A stretch of DNA of 64,000 nucleotides from the NCBI GenBank assembly GCA_002328075.1, contig DCVT01000044.1:124001-188000 (forward strand), read 5' to 3'. Below the pieces are notes generated by a model. That model had not been told where the DNA came from. It searched no databases and saw only the letters and a list, made by a program, of their open reading frames with translations. Both the position numbers and the translations under genes were made by a program. Positions within the stretch are counted from its first letter, which is position 1. Every line of letters begins with the position of its first letter. Origin of the DNA: Anaerolineales bacterium UBA2181 (GTDB lineage: Bacteria > Chloroflexota > Anaerolineae > Promineifilales > UBA4811). This document shows positions 9,104 to 17,884 of this stretch, piece after piece.

Positions 9104-10987
9104 TCAGCCGGCCAGCAACCGCAGATCACCGTCGCGCCGGGTCACTCCGCGTTGATCCAGGTACTCCAGCAGACTCAGTACGTATTTGCGGCTGCTGTTG
9201 AACAGGTCGCGCGCCTGGGCAACGGTGATGGAGCCGTTCTTGCCGATATAATCGCGGATCGATTCTTCCGCCTTTTTCAGAGTCTCCACCGCAAAGACCA
9301 CCTCAGGACTGACCAAGACCACCGTCCCTTCGTCCACCAACACACCCAGAACTTCCTCGCCCACGGACGCGACGCACTCTTTGAATGAGGGAGTGTTGAA
9401 CGGATCAGCCCCGAAACGGCGCAGGAGACTATACACCGCCTCTTGCTGTTCCGTGGTAAAGCATACGCGGTGGCCTGGAAGTCGGACCGTGACTCCTTCG
9501 TCGGTCAGGTGGCCCCCGGAAGCCATTCGCTCCATGAAACCGCTGAATTCCTTGGGGGTCAGACGCAACCGGCTCTTGAGTTCCTCGCGCAGCATACCGC
9601 CCTTGAGCGGATTGGCGCGATGGTAACTCTCCAGCTGCGAGAGGGCACTCTGTACCAGCGAGTTCCATCGTTCCTGGGACAAAAGCAACTGACCGGGCCC
9701 TGCGTTTCCCAATCGAACGATTCGGCCGTCCTCCACCATCCCGGCCGTCAACGCAGTCACCGTCGCGGCCTCCAACCCGCTTTCCTTGGCCAGCTGGGCC
9801 GGGTTGAGCAGGGTTTGGGTGGCCAGCGCCTGGAGCAGGACCTCTTCCGGTGTTCCTTGCGCCAAAGTCTCCAGCCGCCGGATCACCTCAGGCCGAAAAC
9901 GACGGTGACGGCGGCGGGGAGCTGGATCTATCACGGTTCCCCCCCCCATCGTCTGGCCGGGCGACGGACGGCGGAGGATGAACCGGTCGCCCCTGACCAG
10001 CGCTACCGGTTTTTCCAATTGGAGCTGGAGCCAGCCCTTGTCCCCGGGCAGGATCTCCTCACGTCCCAGCACACGGGTTCTGGCGGGTACCTCGGCCGAC
10101 CCGGAAAAAAACTTGACCTCCCAATTGTGAAGCAAGGGCGTGTCGAGTGCTGCCAGATGGCGGTATTCCACATCCACCAGCATCGTGGGAACCAGCCAAC
10201 CCGGGCTGGTCAGGACCTGTCCTCGCTCCAGCTGGTCCTTGCCCAACCCGGTGAGGTTGACCGCCACGCGACTGCCAGGGGCAGCCAGTTCGATTTTTCG
10301 TTTGTGAGTCTGCAGGCCCCGGATGCGAGTTCCATGGTCACCCGGTTGGACTTGCACTACCTGCCCAACCGAGAGGTGTCCGTCGGTGAGCGTGCCCGTG
10401 ACCACGGTACCAAATCCGCTGAGCGTAAAGACGCGATCGATGGGCAATCGCGGCCGCCCGTAATCCGGTCGTGGCGGTCGGTTCGCCAGGCAGTCCGCCA
10501 GGGCCTGAGCCAACTGGGCGAGCCCTGCGCCCGTGTAGGCTGAGACCGGAATGATGGGCACATCCTGCAGAACAGTCCCTTCCAGAGTGTCGGCGATGTC
10601 CAGCGTCACCAGGTCTAACCACTCCGGATCAGACACCAGGTCGGCTTTGGAAAGGGCTACCACTCCACCCTTCACCTCCAGCAGGTCCAGGATCGCCAGG
10701 TGCTCCTTGGTCTGTGGCATCACCCCTTCGTCGGCCGCAATCACAAAGAGCGCCGCGTCAATGCCACCGATTCCCGCCAACATGTTCTCAATAAAGTCGC
10801 GGTGACCCGGCACATCGATGATCCCAATGGTCTCGCTGTTGGGAAGCGTGACCCAGGCAAAGCCCAGGTCAATAGTCATCTGGCGTTCTTTTTCTTCCTG
10901 CAATCGGTCAGGGTTGATCCCGGTCAACGCCTCAACCAGGGTCGACTTGCCATGATCAACGTGCCCGGCGGTACCTACTACAAACAT
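9104..10987 (-). CDS. selB: Selenocysteine-specific elongation factor SelB
   Basis: 627 residues, the full length of SelB. It carries Sec-tRNA to the ribosome at UGA codons marked by a SECIS element. The GTPase motifs are G1 GHVDHGKST (residues about 8-16), G3 DVPGH, and SKAD in place of NKxD. EF-Tu-like domains 2 and 3 follow, with the specific fourth domain of winged helices at the C-terminus (from about residue 380), which binds SECIS. The ATG is the first codon. selA, selC, selD and any obvious selenoprotein gene are absent from this window, so the rest of the system must be elsewhere if it is functional. A 151-nt spacer precedes it, in which I found no tRNA-Sec. Confidence 0.95.
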   Translation of the reverse strand: MFVVGTAGHVDHGKSTLVEALTGINPDRLQEEKERQMTIDLGFAWVTLPNSETIGIIDVPGHRDFIENMLAGIGGIDAALFVIAADEGVMPQTKEHLAILDLLEVKGGVVALSKADLVSDPEWLDLVTLDIADTLEGTVLQDVPIIPVSAYTGAGLAQLAQALADCLANRPPRPDYGRPRLPIDRVFTLSGFGTVVTGTLTDGHLSVGQVVQVQPGDHGTRIRGLQTHKRKIELAAPGSRVAVNLTGLGKDQLERGQVLTSPGWLVPTMLVDVEYRHLAALDTPLLHNWEVKFFSGSAEVPARTRVLGREEILPGDKGWLQLQLEKPVALVRGDRFILRRPSPGQTMGGGTVIDPAPRRRHRRFRPEVIRRLETLAQGTPEEVLLQALATQTLLNPAQLAKESGLEAATVTALTAGMVEDGRIVRLGNAGPGQLLLSQERWNSLVQSALSQLESYHRANPLKGGMLREELKSRLRLTPKEFSGFMERMASGGHLTDEGVTVRLPGHRVCFTTEQQEAVYSLLRRFGADPFNTPSFKECVASVGEEVLGVLVDEGTVVLVSPEVVFAVETLKKAEESIRDYIGKNGSITVAQARDLFNSSRKYVLSLLEYLDQRGVTRRDGDLRLLAG

Positions 10988-11138
10988 GTCGTGGCTCCAG
11001 ACCGAAGGCAGTACTATTGTTTGGGCGGGCTCGGGTGGGTACGCTGCGGTCGGCCGACCTTGATCCCTGGCAGACGGGGCGGGCTGCCCCCAACAGTTCG
11101 GTCGGACTTGTGACCCACAGGGCAGGGGAGACGCTGGC

Positions 11139-12350
11139 TCATCCGGGGACCTTGCGCGTCACCGGGGGGGCAACCACGGACTCGTAACCTTCCAGCCAGA
11201 TCCGGCTGAACTGACGGTACGCATCCGAGTACTTTTCCTGTAGCGTGAACAGCCGTTTGATCTCCGCGGTGGTGGCCTCCAGCCGCTCTTCCAGGACACG
11301 GTATTGCGCATCCGCCTGCTGGCGCTGTCGCGCCTGTTCGCGAAGGCGCATCTCGGAATCCAGGGAGCGTTGCTTTTCTCTCTTGTCATCCTCGGCCAGA
11401 AACTCGATCCACTGTTGCTTCATGCGCTCGCTCTCCACCCGTTGCAGCTCGGACGCTTCCCGCTGACGCATTTCCAGCCCAGCTTTGAGTTCCAGGAGTC
11501 CCGCGGTAGCCTCCCGACTAAGTCGGTTCTGGTCCTCAAACAGGCGCCATTGCTTGGCGTAACCCGACATCAGCTCGCTATGTTCGGCCAGTTGTTCCTG
11601 CCAACGCTCCAACTGCTGGTTGCGCCGCTGTTCTGCCAGGTTGACCTCTTCCATGAACTCCGTGGCGTGCTTCTTTCGCTCCTGTTCTGCCTGCACCAGA
11701 CGGTCCAGCGCGGCGACAGATCGGCGCAGTGAATCCTCCAACGCGAGATGCTTGGATTGGACACCTTCGGTGCGCTTTTGCTGTTCCACCAAATCCTGCT
11801 GCAGTTCAGCAATGCGGCGCGCGTCTTGGCGCTGTGCTTCTTCTAGATAGGCAACGTCTCGAATACGCTCGTCAATACGAGCCTCGATAGCCGGAAGCTG
11901 GTTCTGCACTGACGCCAAAGCCTGGGAGAGCCTCTCTTCCTCTGCCTTGCGGTGAGACAACTGCTCCGCAAGGCGATCGACTGCCGGAATGAGTGGCTGC
12001 AACTCGTTGATGACCCGTTTGGTGGCTTCATGTTCCACCAGACGCAGGCGCTCCATCTCCTTTTCGGATTGGACGCGTTTGTCGTTGTACTGCTCAATCA
12101 GATTGACGATCTCGGTCTTGAGCCGATCCATATGCTGGTCGACCTGCGATAACCGCACAATCTGCGCCTGTAGCGTAGGCAATGCCCCTTCCAGCTCTTG
12201 GATCCGGCGGCCCAGGTCCACCACCTCGCGCTGTTGGCTCGCGAACTGCTGCTGGACGGTCGCCAACTCCTGGCGTCCTTTACGCTGCTGCTCATCCAGC
12301 CACTTGACCAGATTCCGGACCTCCGCCAGGTCCATCGCTCGCAGTTCCAT
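11139..12350 (-). CDS. Long coiled-coil protein of unknown function
   Basis: 403 residues, almost entirely charged, Gln-rich heptad-type helix from about residue 10 to 385, with no membrane segment and no catalytic motif. I do not recognise a family. It is similar in style to SMC-like or cytoskeletal scaffolds, but has no ATPase head. GAGGAG lies 6 nt before the ATG. A promoter with TATAAT at 12386-12391 drives it, divergent from the GT4 gene at 12456. It may be a filament or polar scaffold protein; that is only a guess from the shape of the sequence. Confidence 0.8.
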   Translation of the reverse strand: MELRAMDLAEVRNLVKWLDEQQRKGRQELATVQQQFASQQREVVDLGRRIQELEGALPTLQAQIVRLSQVDQHMDRLKTEIVNLIEQYNDKRVQSEKEMERLRLVEHEATKRVINELQPLIPAVDRLAEQLSHRKAEEERLSQALASVQNQLPAIEARIDERIRDVAYLEEAQRQDARRIAELQQDLVEQQKRTEGVQSKHLALEDSLRRSVAALDRLVQAEQERKKHATEFMEEVNLAEQRRNQQLERWQEQLAEHSELMSGYAKQWRLFEDQNRLSREATAGLLELKAGLEMRQREASELQRVESERMKQQWIEFLAEDDKREKQRSLDSEMRLREQARQRQQADAQYRVLEERLEATTAEIKRLFTLQEKYSDAYRQFSRIWLEGYESVVAPPVTRKVPG

Positions 12351-12385
12351 CTGTTGCTCCTCTGTCTGGCTTGTGCCGAGCGTGG

Positions 12386-12413
12386 ATTATAACACAGACG
12401 CTACCGCCCGCAA
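12386..12413 (-). promoter_or_regulatory. Promoter of the coiled-coil gene
   Basis: TTGCGG (12408-12413) and a perfect TATAAT (12386-12391) on the minus strand, 16 nt apart, with a leader of about 30 nt. Its -35 box is 5 nt from the -35 of the opposite promoter. Confidence 0.65.
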
Positions 12414-12418
12414 TCACG

Positions 12419-12446
12419 TTGACGACGGCAGCCCAGCAGCTATAAT
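12419..12446 (+). promoter_or_regulatory. Promoter of the GT4 gene, giving a leaderless or nearly leaderless mRNA
   Basis: TTGACG (12419-12424), a 16-nt spacer, and a perfect TATAAT (12441-12446). Only 9 nt separate the -10 from the ATG at 12456, so the predicted 5' leader is 0-3 nt. Confidence 0.65.
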
Positions 12447-12455
12447 TCGCATGGA

Positions 12456-13553
12456 ATGCGAATCGGCATCGATGCCCGCCTTACCCATTACAGTGTCGCC
12501 GGCATCAGCACCTACATCCGGCACCTGATCCACGAATTGCTGGCGTTGGAACCCGCCGTCGATTGGCGGATCCTGGTGAGCCGCCGCCAAGCTAACCCGG
12601 GACCTCAAACGGTTCGACTGGTGACGCCTTGCCACCACCGGCTGGAGCGATGGGCTTTAGGGACAGAGCTGTTACTGCGCCGTCTCGATCTTTTGCATTC
12701 GCCGGATTTTATCCCGCCGGCTTGGGGCTCCCGTCGTATGGTCATCACGGTGCACGATCTGAGTTTCCTTTTCTATCCACAGTTCCTCACCCCGGAAGCC
12801 TTGCGTTATTACGCCGATCAGATTCAGTGGGCCATCGGCCGCGCCGATCATATCCTGGCGGACTCGCATCAAACCCGCCAGGATCTGATATCCGAGTTGG
12901 GCGCCCCACCCGACCGAGTCACCACCGTCCACCTGGCGGCCAACGCGCGGTTTGGGTGTTTGTCCGGCCCATTCCCCGCGTTGGAGCGGTACGGGCTATC
13001 GCCCGGTTACATCTTGTTTGTCGGCACGCTGGAGCCCCGAAAAAACGTTCCGGGCCTGCTGCGCGCGTACCGTACGCTACTCGACCGCGGTGCGACCAGC
13101 GCGCCGCTCGTGTTGGCCGGCCGGCTGGGCTGGCTGGCGGAGGAGACACTCCACTCCATTGAGATAGAACGCCTGCGAAATCAGGTGCGCATCCTGGACG
13201 ATGTCCTCGACCTGGAGACCCTGGTGCAGGTCTACAATGGGGCCAAGGTATTGACACTTGCTTCCTATTACGAGGGCTTTGGTTTGCCGGTCTTGGAGGC
13301 AATGGCCTGCGGGGTGCCCGTGATTGCGTCTGACCGTGGCTCGCTGCCGGAAATCGTTGGTCAGGCCGGCCTTTTGGTGAATCCGGATGATCCCGATTCC
13401 CTGGCGGACGCGTTGGAGCGGGTGATGAATGATGATGAGCTGCGAGCCAGGTTGATAGCGCGAGGCCTGGAGCGCGCCGCCAGTTTCACCTGGCAGGAGA
13501 CGGCCCGTCAGACGTATCAGGTCTACCAGCAGGTCCTGGGCCAAGTACATTGA
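12456..13553 (+). CDS. Glycosyltransferase family 4 (GT-B)
   Basis: 365 residues. The N-terminal MRIGIDARLT...GISTYIRHL is the standard opening of the GT4 acceptor domain. The C-terminal domain has LFVGTLEPRKN and the nucleotide-sugar E-x7-E type motif in EGFGLPVLEAMACGVPV. It transfers a sugar from a nucleotide donor to a glycan or lipid on the cytoplasmic side. Donor and acceptor cannot be told from sequence. There is no ribosome binding site before the ATG, consistent with a leaderless mRNA. Its TGA overlaps the TTG start of the next GT4 gene (TTGA), so the two are translationally coupled. Confidence 0.92.
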   Translation: MRIGIDARLTHYSVAGISTYIRHLIHELLALEPAVDWRILVSRRQANPGPQTVRLVTPCHHRLERWALGTELLLRRLDLLHSPDFIPPAWGSRRMVITVHDLSFLFYPQFLTPEALRYYADQIQWAIGRADHILADSHQTRQDLISELGAPPDRVTTVHLAANARFGCLSGPFPALERYGLSPGYILFVGTLEPRKNVPGLLRAYRTLLDRGATSAPLVLAGRLGWLAEETLHSIEIERLRNQVRILDDVLDLETLVQVYNGAKVLTLASYYEGFGLPVLEAMACGVPVIASDRGSLPEIVGQAGLLVNPDDPDSLADALERVMNDDELRARLIARGLERAASFTWQETARQTYQVYQQVLGQVH

Positions 13554-14767
13554 AAATACTCTTTCTGACACCCCAACTGCCCGCGTTTCCCCCGCGCCAG
13601 GGGACCGCGCTGCGCAACTACCACCTGATGGAAGGCTTGGCCACACAGCACCAGGTGGCCTTGCTGACCTTCCTGGAGCCGGATCAGCCTAACGATCCAG
13701 ATGCGTGGGGTCCGGTGGCCACGTTCTGTCAGCAGATTGGAACCGTGCCCACACTCCCGCGCAGCACAGCACAGCGGGTTCGGGAGCAAGCGCTCACCAG
13801 CAAGCCGGACATGGCCCTCCGATTGTGGAGCGACACCTATTCCCGGAAGCTGGAGAGCTGGCTAGGCCAGGAAAGATTCGACGTTGTCCATGTGGAGGGG
13901 GTTGAGATGGCCCCGTACATCCCGGTGTTGAGGGGTGTCCAGCGCCGGCCGCTCATCGTCCTGGATAACCACAACGCCGAGTATGTGTTGCAGGAGCGGG
14001 CCTTTCGCACCGACCTGCGAACCCCCGGGCGGTGGCATGCGGCGGCCTACTCTTTGGTCCAGTGGCGTCGGCTGGCACGTTTCGAGGCGAGCGCTTGCCG
14101 CCAAGCCGACCGGGTTGTGGCCGTCTCCGAGGCAGACCGGGCGGCCCTGCTCAGATTGGCTCCAGATATCACCGTTCACGTATTGCCGAACTGCATAGAC
14201 ACGGCAGCCTATCAGACCAAACGTGGTGCTGTGGCTCCGGCTTTCGATCTGCTCTTTACCGGCAAGATGGATTTCCGCCCCAATGTCGACGCGGCCATCT
14301 GGTTCTGGCAGGAGGTCTGGCCGCGAATCATCCACCTTCGGCCGGACCTGAGGTGGGGGATCGTGGGCAAGTCTCCACATCGGCGGCTGGGTTTTCTGCA
14401 GTCAGACCCCCGGATCACTGTCGTGGGGGAGGTCCCAGACATGATTCCCTACCTCCAAGCCGCCAGGGTGGGCATCATCCCGTTGCGGATGGGGGGAGGG
14501 ACTCGATTCAAGCTCCTGGAGGCCATGGCGTCCGGCCTGCCGATCGTCAGCACGACCGTCGGTGCCGAAGGGGTGCCCGTTCGGTCGGAACAGGACCTGC
14601 TGCTGGCGGACAACCCGGCAGATTTCGCGGCGGCCGTGGTTCGGCTGCTGGACAACTCTGCCCTGGCCGACCGGCTCGTCGCTGCGGCGCGCGAGCTGGT
14701 GCAGAGCCGGTTCGACTGGCGAACCGTGGTGCCAGGTCTGGAGCGAGTCTATGCTGCTGAGGCTTAG
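13550..14767 (+). CDS. Glycosyltransferase family 4, second of a coupled pair
   Basis: 405 residues. MKILFLTPQLPAFPPRQG is a typical GT-B start with the glycine-rich acceptor loop. The donor site has FTGKMDFRPN and GGGTRFKLLEAMASGLPI. It is close to the family of PEP-CTERM/exosortase-associated or sugar-transferase WcaI/StpA-like GT4 proteins, but I cannot name the reaction. The start is TTG at 13550, overlapping the previous stop by 4 nt. It probably acts in the same glycan as the gene before it. Confidence 0.9.
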   Translation: MKILFLTPQLPAFPPRQGTALRNYHLMEGLATQHQVALLTFLEPDQPNDPDAWGPVATFCQQIGTVPTLPRSTAQRVREQALTSKPDMALRLWSDTYSRKLESWLGQERFDVVHVEGVEMAPYIPVLRGVQRRPLIVLDNHNAEYVLQERAFRTDLRTPGRWHAAAYSLVQWRRLARFEASACRQADRVVAVSEADRAALLRLAPDITVHVLPNCIDTAAYQTKRGAVAPAFDLLFTGKMDFRPNVDAAIWFWQEVWPRIIHLRPDLRWGIVGKSPHRRLGFLQSDPRITVVGEVPDMIPYLQAARVGIIPLRMGGGTRFKLLEAMASGLPIVSTTVGAEGVPVRSEQDLLLADNPADFAAAVVRLLDNSALADRLVAAARELVQSRFDWRTVVPGLERVYAAEA

Positions 14768-14855
14768 GCGGCTGTCCAACCTCGAACTGGGCGGTCGCCA
14801 CGCCCCACACCGGCAGGATCTCTGACCACAGGCCATCTCCCTGGAGGGTAAGGGA

Positions 14856-14884
14856 TTGGCGTTTCGCCGGTTTTGCGGTATCAT
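14856..14884 (+). promoter_or_regulatory. Promoter of the rplI operon
   Basis: TTGGCG (14856-14861), 17 nt, TATCAT (14879-14884). The predicted start lies about 30 nt before the rplI ATG, leaving room for GAGGAG. Confidence 0.6.
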
Positions 14885-14919
14885 TCTCCCTGGTATTCTA
14901 TCGGTGAGGAGTCTTGTAA

Positions 14920-15465
14920 ATGAAGGTCCTGCTCAAGGAAAAAGTAGACAAGCTGGGTAACGCCGGCGATGTGGTGACGGTGGCAAATGGATTTGCGCGC
15001 AACTACCTGCTGCCTCGTCAATTGGCGGTTCCGGCGACCCCAGGTCAACTGCGGCAGGTGGACTTGGTGCGCCGGCAGGCGCAAAGCAAGAGTGAAAAGC
15101 TAGCTGCTCAACATGCTGCGCTGGCACGGAGACTCTCCGGCATCGTGCTGACCTTTGAGGCGAGCGCCGGCGAAAAGGGACGGCTTTACGGGTCAATCAC
15201 ACCGGATCAGATCGCCGAGGCACTCGAATCTCGCATCGGAGAACCGGTAGATCGTCGCAAGATCCAGGCTGAACCGTTGCGCCAGATTGGGGCACATGCA
15301 ATTCCCTTCCGGATCAACGCCGAGCTGATTCCTGAGGTTACCGCGATTGTTCATCGCGAAGGTGAAGATCCGCTGTCATACCTGCCGACGGAGCCTGAGC
15401 CAGAGGTCGAGGCAGAGGCTGAGACCTCAGTTGAGGCCACAACCGAGATCGATAATGAAGCCTGA
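14920..15465 (+). CDS. rplI: 50S ribosomal protein L9
   Basis: 181 residues against about 150 usual. The N-terminal domain is canonical (MKVLLKEKVDKLGNAGDVV, then GFARNYLLPRQLA), followed by the connecting helix and the C-terminal domain up to VTAIVHREGEDP. The extra 30 residues are a low-complexity acidic tail (EPEPEVEAEAETSVEA). L9 binds 23S rRNA near the L1 stalk and limits frameshifting. GAGGAG lies upstream of the ATG. It heads a run with the RodZ-like gene and rimO, all plus strand. Confidence 0.97.
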   Translation: MKVLLKEKVDKLGNAGDVVTVANGFARNYLLPRQLAVPATPGQLRQVDLVRRQAQSKSEKLAAQHAALARRLSGIVLTFEASAGEKGRLYGSITPDQIAEALESRIGEPVDRRKIQAEPLRQIGAHAIPFRINAELIPEVTAIVHREGEDPLSYLPTEPEPEVEAEAETSVEATTEIDNEA

Positions 15466-15533
15466 TCCAACGTGCGCCTGGCCGGTGATCGCCAGGCCAT
15501 CCGCTGCGGGCCGATATCCCTAGATGGGTTGTC

Positions 15534-16442
15534 ATGGACGAATTGGGTACCATCCTGCGTGAGACGCGCCAGGCCCGCGGGCTGACGGTGGAGCAGGTTG
15601 CGCAGGCAACCCGCATTCGCCCTCGGTTTCTGGAGGCATTGGAGGAGGCCCGGTATGATGTGCTTCCGACCCCGGTGCACGTCCGGGGGTTCTTGCGCAA
15701 CTATGCTCTGTTTCTGAACCTGGACCCTGAGCCGTTGGTGGCTCGGTACCGCGCCGGTCGACGGGCGGTGGCGGACATTCCCCTCCAGAAGCAGGTCCGG
15801 CCGGAACCGACCAGCAAGCCGGTGCCCCCGCTGCAGACGGTGGAAGAGGAATTGGCGCCTGCCCCGGTCTTTTACCGCCCTCTGGGCAACCACCTTCACG
15901 CGCCCGCCTGGTTCTCTACTGAGATTGTCCTGGGATCGTTGGTGGTGATTGTTCTACTGGCCCTGGTAGCTTGGGTGGCCGGCCGCTTTGTGATTCCTGC
16001 CATCGCCGCCAGCCGGGGAACCGAAACCCCAGAGGTAAGAACCACCCTTACCATCACCGTGGCAGCGCCCACGGCCAGCGCCATTTTTGGGACGACTCCC
16101 ACGGTTCAGCCTCCCACACCCAAACCGACGATTCCTCCGATTGTTTCCAGCCTCCAGCTCGAGGTCTCGGTGTCGGACCGTGCCTGGCTTCTGGTGGAGG
16201 TGGATGGAGTCATTGTCCAGGAAGGCCTTGCCCAATCCAGCGAAACGTTTTCGTGGAACGGGACCGAGCGGATCAAGCTGCGTACCGGCAATGCGGGCGG
16301 CCTGAGCGTCATTCTGAACGGCAACGATCTGGGCACGTTGGGCCCCCACGGGGGGCTGTACGAAAAGACGTGGGGACTTGCCGGCGAAATGGCACCCACT
16401 CCTATCCCGACTGTGCGGCCTGAGGCGACTCCGCAGGGCTAG
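15534..16442 (+). CDS. RodZ-like helix-turn-helix membrane protein
   Basis: 302 residues. An N-terminal HTH_25/RodZ domain (residues 1-75: LGTILRETRQARGLTVEQVA, then PVHVRGFLRNYALFLNLDP) is followed by a linker, one membrane helix near residues 128-155, a Pro/Thr-rich stretch, and a C-terminal DUF4115-like beta domain (SVSDRAWLLVEVDGV, NAGGLSVILNGNDLG). RodZ links MreB to the cell-shape machinery at the membrane. The family is large, and some members act differently. It sits between rplI and rimO, a placement that suggests housekeeping co-expression. Confidence 0.88.
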   Translation: MDELGTILRETRQARGLTVEQVAQATRIRPRFLEALEEARYDVLPTPVHVRGFLRNYALFLNLDPEPLVARYRAGRRAVADIPLQKQVRPEPTSKPVPPLQTVEEELAPAPVFYRPLGNHLHAPAWFSTEIVLGSLVVIVLLALVAWVAGRFVIPAIAASRGTETPEVRTTLTITVAAPTASAIFGTTPTVQPPTPKPTIPPIVSSLQLEVSVSDRAWLLVEVDGVIVQEGLAQSSETFSWNGTERIKLRTGNAGGLSVILNGNDLGTLGPHGGLYEKTWGLAGEMAPTPIPTVRPEATPQG

Positions 16443-16465
16443 CCCCGTCCTGCCTTCAAACTAGC

Positions 16466-17836
16466 GTGCCGGCCTACTATCTGCTCAGCCTGGGCTGTGC
16501 CAAGAACACGGTTGACTCGGAAGGCATGGCCCAGCTGCTTACCCGGGCCGGCTTTCAGTCAACTGATGACCCCGCGGCGGCCGACCTTCTGATTGTCAAT
16601 ACCTGCGGCTTTATCGCTCCTGCTCGCCAGGAGTCGCTGGACACTCTTTGCAACCTGGCGTCCACCAAACGCTCGGACCAGCGGTTGATCGCGGCCGGCT
16701 GCTGGGCGCAAATGGAGGGCAGCCGATTGCCGATTCTGGTCCCGGGGATTGACGGCGTGTTGGGAACTCGCCGCTGGATGGACCTGCCAGACGTATTGAA
16801 TCGGCTTGCCCGACAAACAAACCGTCCGCTGATCCACGTCCCCGCTGAACCGATGTCTCTTGACCCAGACGTCACGGGCTTGCGGTGCGCGGCGGTGCAG
16901 GGTGCCAGCGCCTATATCAAGATAGCCGATGGCTGCCGGCGGCCGTGCGCGTTCTGCACTATCCCGCGAATCAAAGGTACAAGCGTCAGCCGACCGGTCC
17001 ACCGCGTGGTGGCCGATGCCGTCGATCTGGCTGCGCAAGGGATCAAAGAGATCATCTTGGTAGCACAGGATACCACCGATTACGGTGCGGATCGAGGCGA
17101 GGTCGATGGTCTGGCCGAGTTGTTGCAGCAATTGGTGGTGGCTGCACCCCAGGTGCCCTGGATCCGCATCATGTATGCCTTCCCGGGTTCGGTTACTCCT
17201 CGGCTCATCGAGACAATGGCCCGAACTCCACAGGTCCTGCATTATCTGGATATCCCCCTCCAGCACGCGCATCCAGCTGTGCTGCGCCGGATGCGCCGCC
17301 CATCCAACGTGGGCTGGGTGCGCCAGACGGTGGCTCGAATGCGCAGTCTGATGCCTGACCTGGCCATCCGTACGACGTTCATTGTGGGTTACCCGGGGGA
17401 GACGGCCGACCAGTTTCAGGCACTGATGGACTTGTTGGAGGAGATGCGCTTTGATCGCGTGGGGGCTTTTCGGTTCTGGCCAGAACCCGACACGGTTGCA
17501 GCCGATTTGCCGGCTCAGGTCCCGGCTGAAATCAAGGCCGAACGCCTCGACCGTCTGATGACGCTCCAGCAACAGATCTCACTGGAGAGAAACCGAGAGC
17601 ACGTGGGACGAACGCTGGACGTGCTTGTCGAGGGTTATCAGGAGGGATTGGCGATCGGCCGCAGCTACCGCGATGCGCCCGAGATTGACGGGTTGGTCCT
17701 CCTGCAGGAACGCGCGCCGCTGGGGAGCTTGGTGCCGGTGCGGATCACCGGAGCTCTGGCCTATGACCTGATCGGCGAGCGAGTGCAGGGCGACGCGCAG
17801 CCACCCCTGAACACCTCCCGCCTCGTCAGGGCCTAG
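16466..17836 (+). CDS. rimO: Ribosomal protein S12 methylthiotransferase RimO
   Basis: 456 residues. It adds a methylthio group to the conserved Asp of ribosomal protein S12. The N-terminal UPF0004 domain carries three cluster cysteines (LGCAKNTVDSE, VNTCGFI, AAGCWAQ). The radical-SAM cluster is C157-x3-C161-x2-C164 in GCRRPCAFC. The C-terminal TRAM domain covers the last 65 residues or so (DVLVEGYQEGL, LVPVRITGALAYDLIG). The start is a GTG, 23 nt after the RodZ-like stop. LGCAKN with VDSEGM separates RimO from MiaB. Confidence 0.96.
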   Translation: MPAYYLLSLGCAKNTVDSEGMAQLLTRAGFQSTDDPAAADLLIVNTCGFIAPARQESLDTLCNLASTKRSDQRLIAAGCWAQMEGSRLPILVPGIDGVLGTRRWMDLPDVLNRLARQTNRPLIHVPAEPMSLDPDVTGLRCAAVQGASAYIKIADGCRRPCAFCTIPRIKGTSVSRPVHRVVADAVDLAAQGIKEIILVAQDTTDYGADRGEVDGLAELLQQLVVAAPQVPWIRIMYAFPGSVTPRLIETMARTPQVLHYLDIPLQHAHPAVLRRMRRPSNVGWVRQTVARMRSLMPDLAIRTTFIVGYPGETADQFQALMDLLEEMRFDRVGAFRFWPEPDTVAADLPAQVPAEIKAERLDRLMTLQQQISLERNREHVGRTLDVLVEGYQEGLAIGRSYRDAPEIDGLVLLQERAPLGSLVPVRITGALAYDLIGERVQGDAQPPLNTSRLVRA

Positions 17837-17884
17837 CCCCGGGTACCGCCAGCCGGACTGGTTAACCGCGTCTGACCGGCCCAG

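Noticed and set aside
9443..10543. 366-codon plus-strand frame
   Set aside because: Antisense to selB, with no domain-like sequence.
10988..11138. Possible tRNA-Sec upstream of selB
   Set aside because: A short GGCAG/CTGCC hairpin exists, but I found no TCA anticodon loop, T-arm or 8-bp acceptor stem.
16559..17572. 337-codon minus-strand frame
   Set aside because: Lies opposite rimO, whose cysteine motifs are complete.
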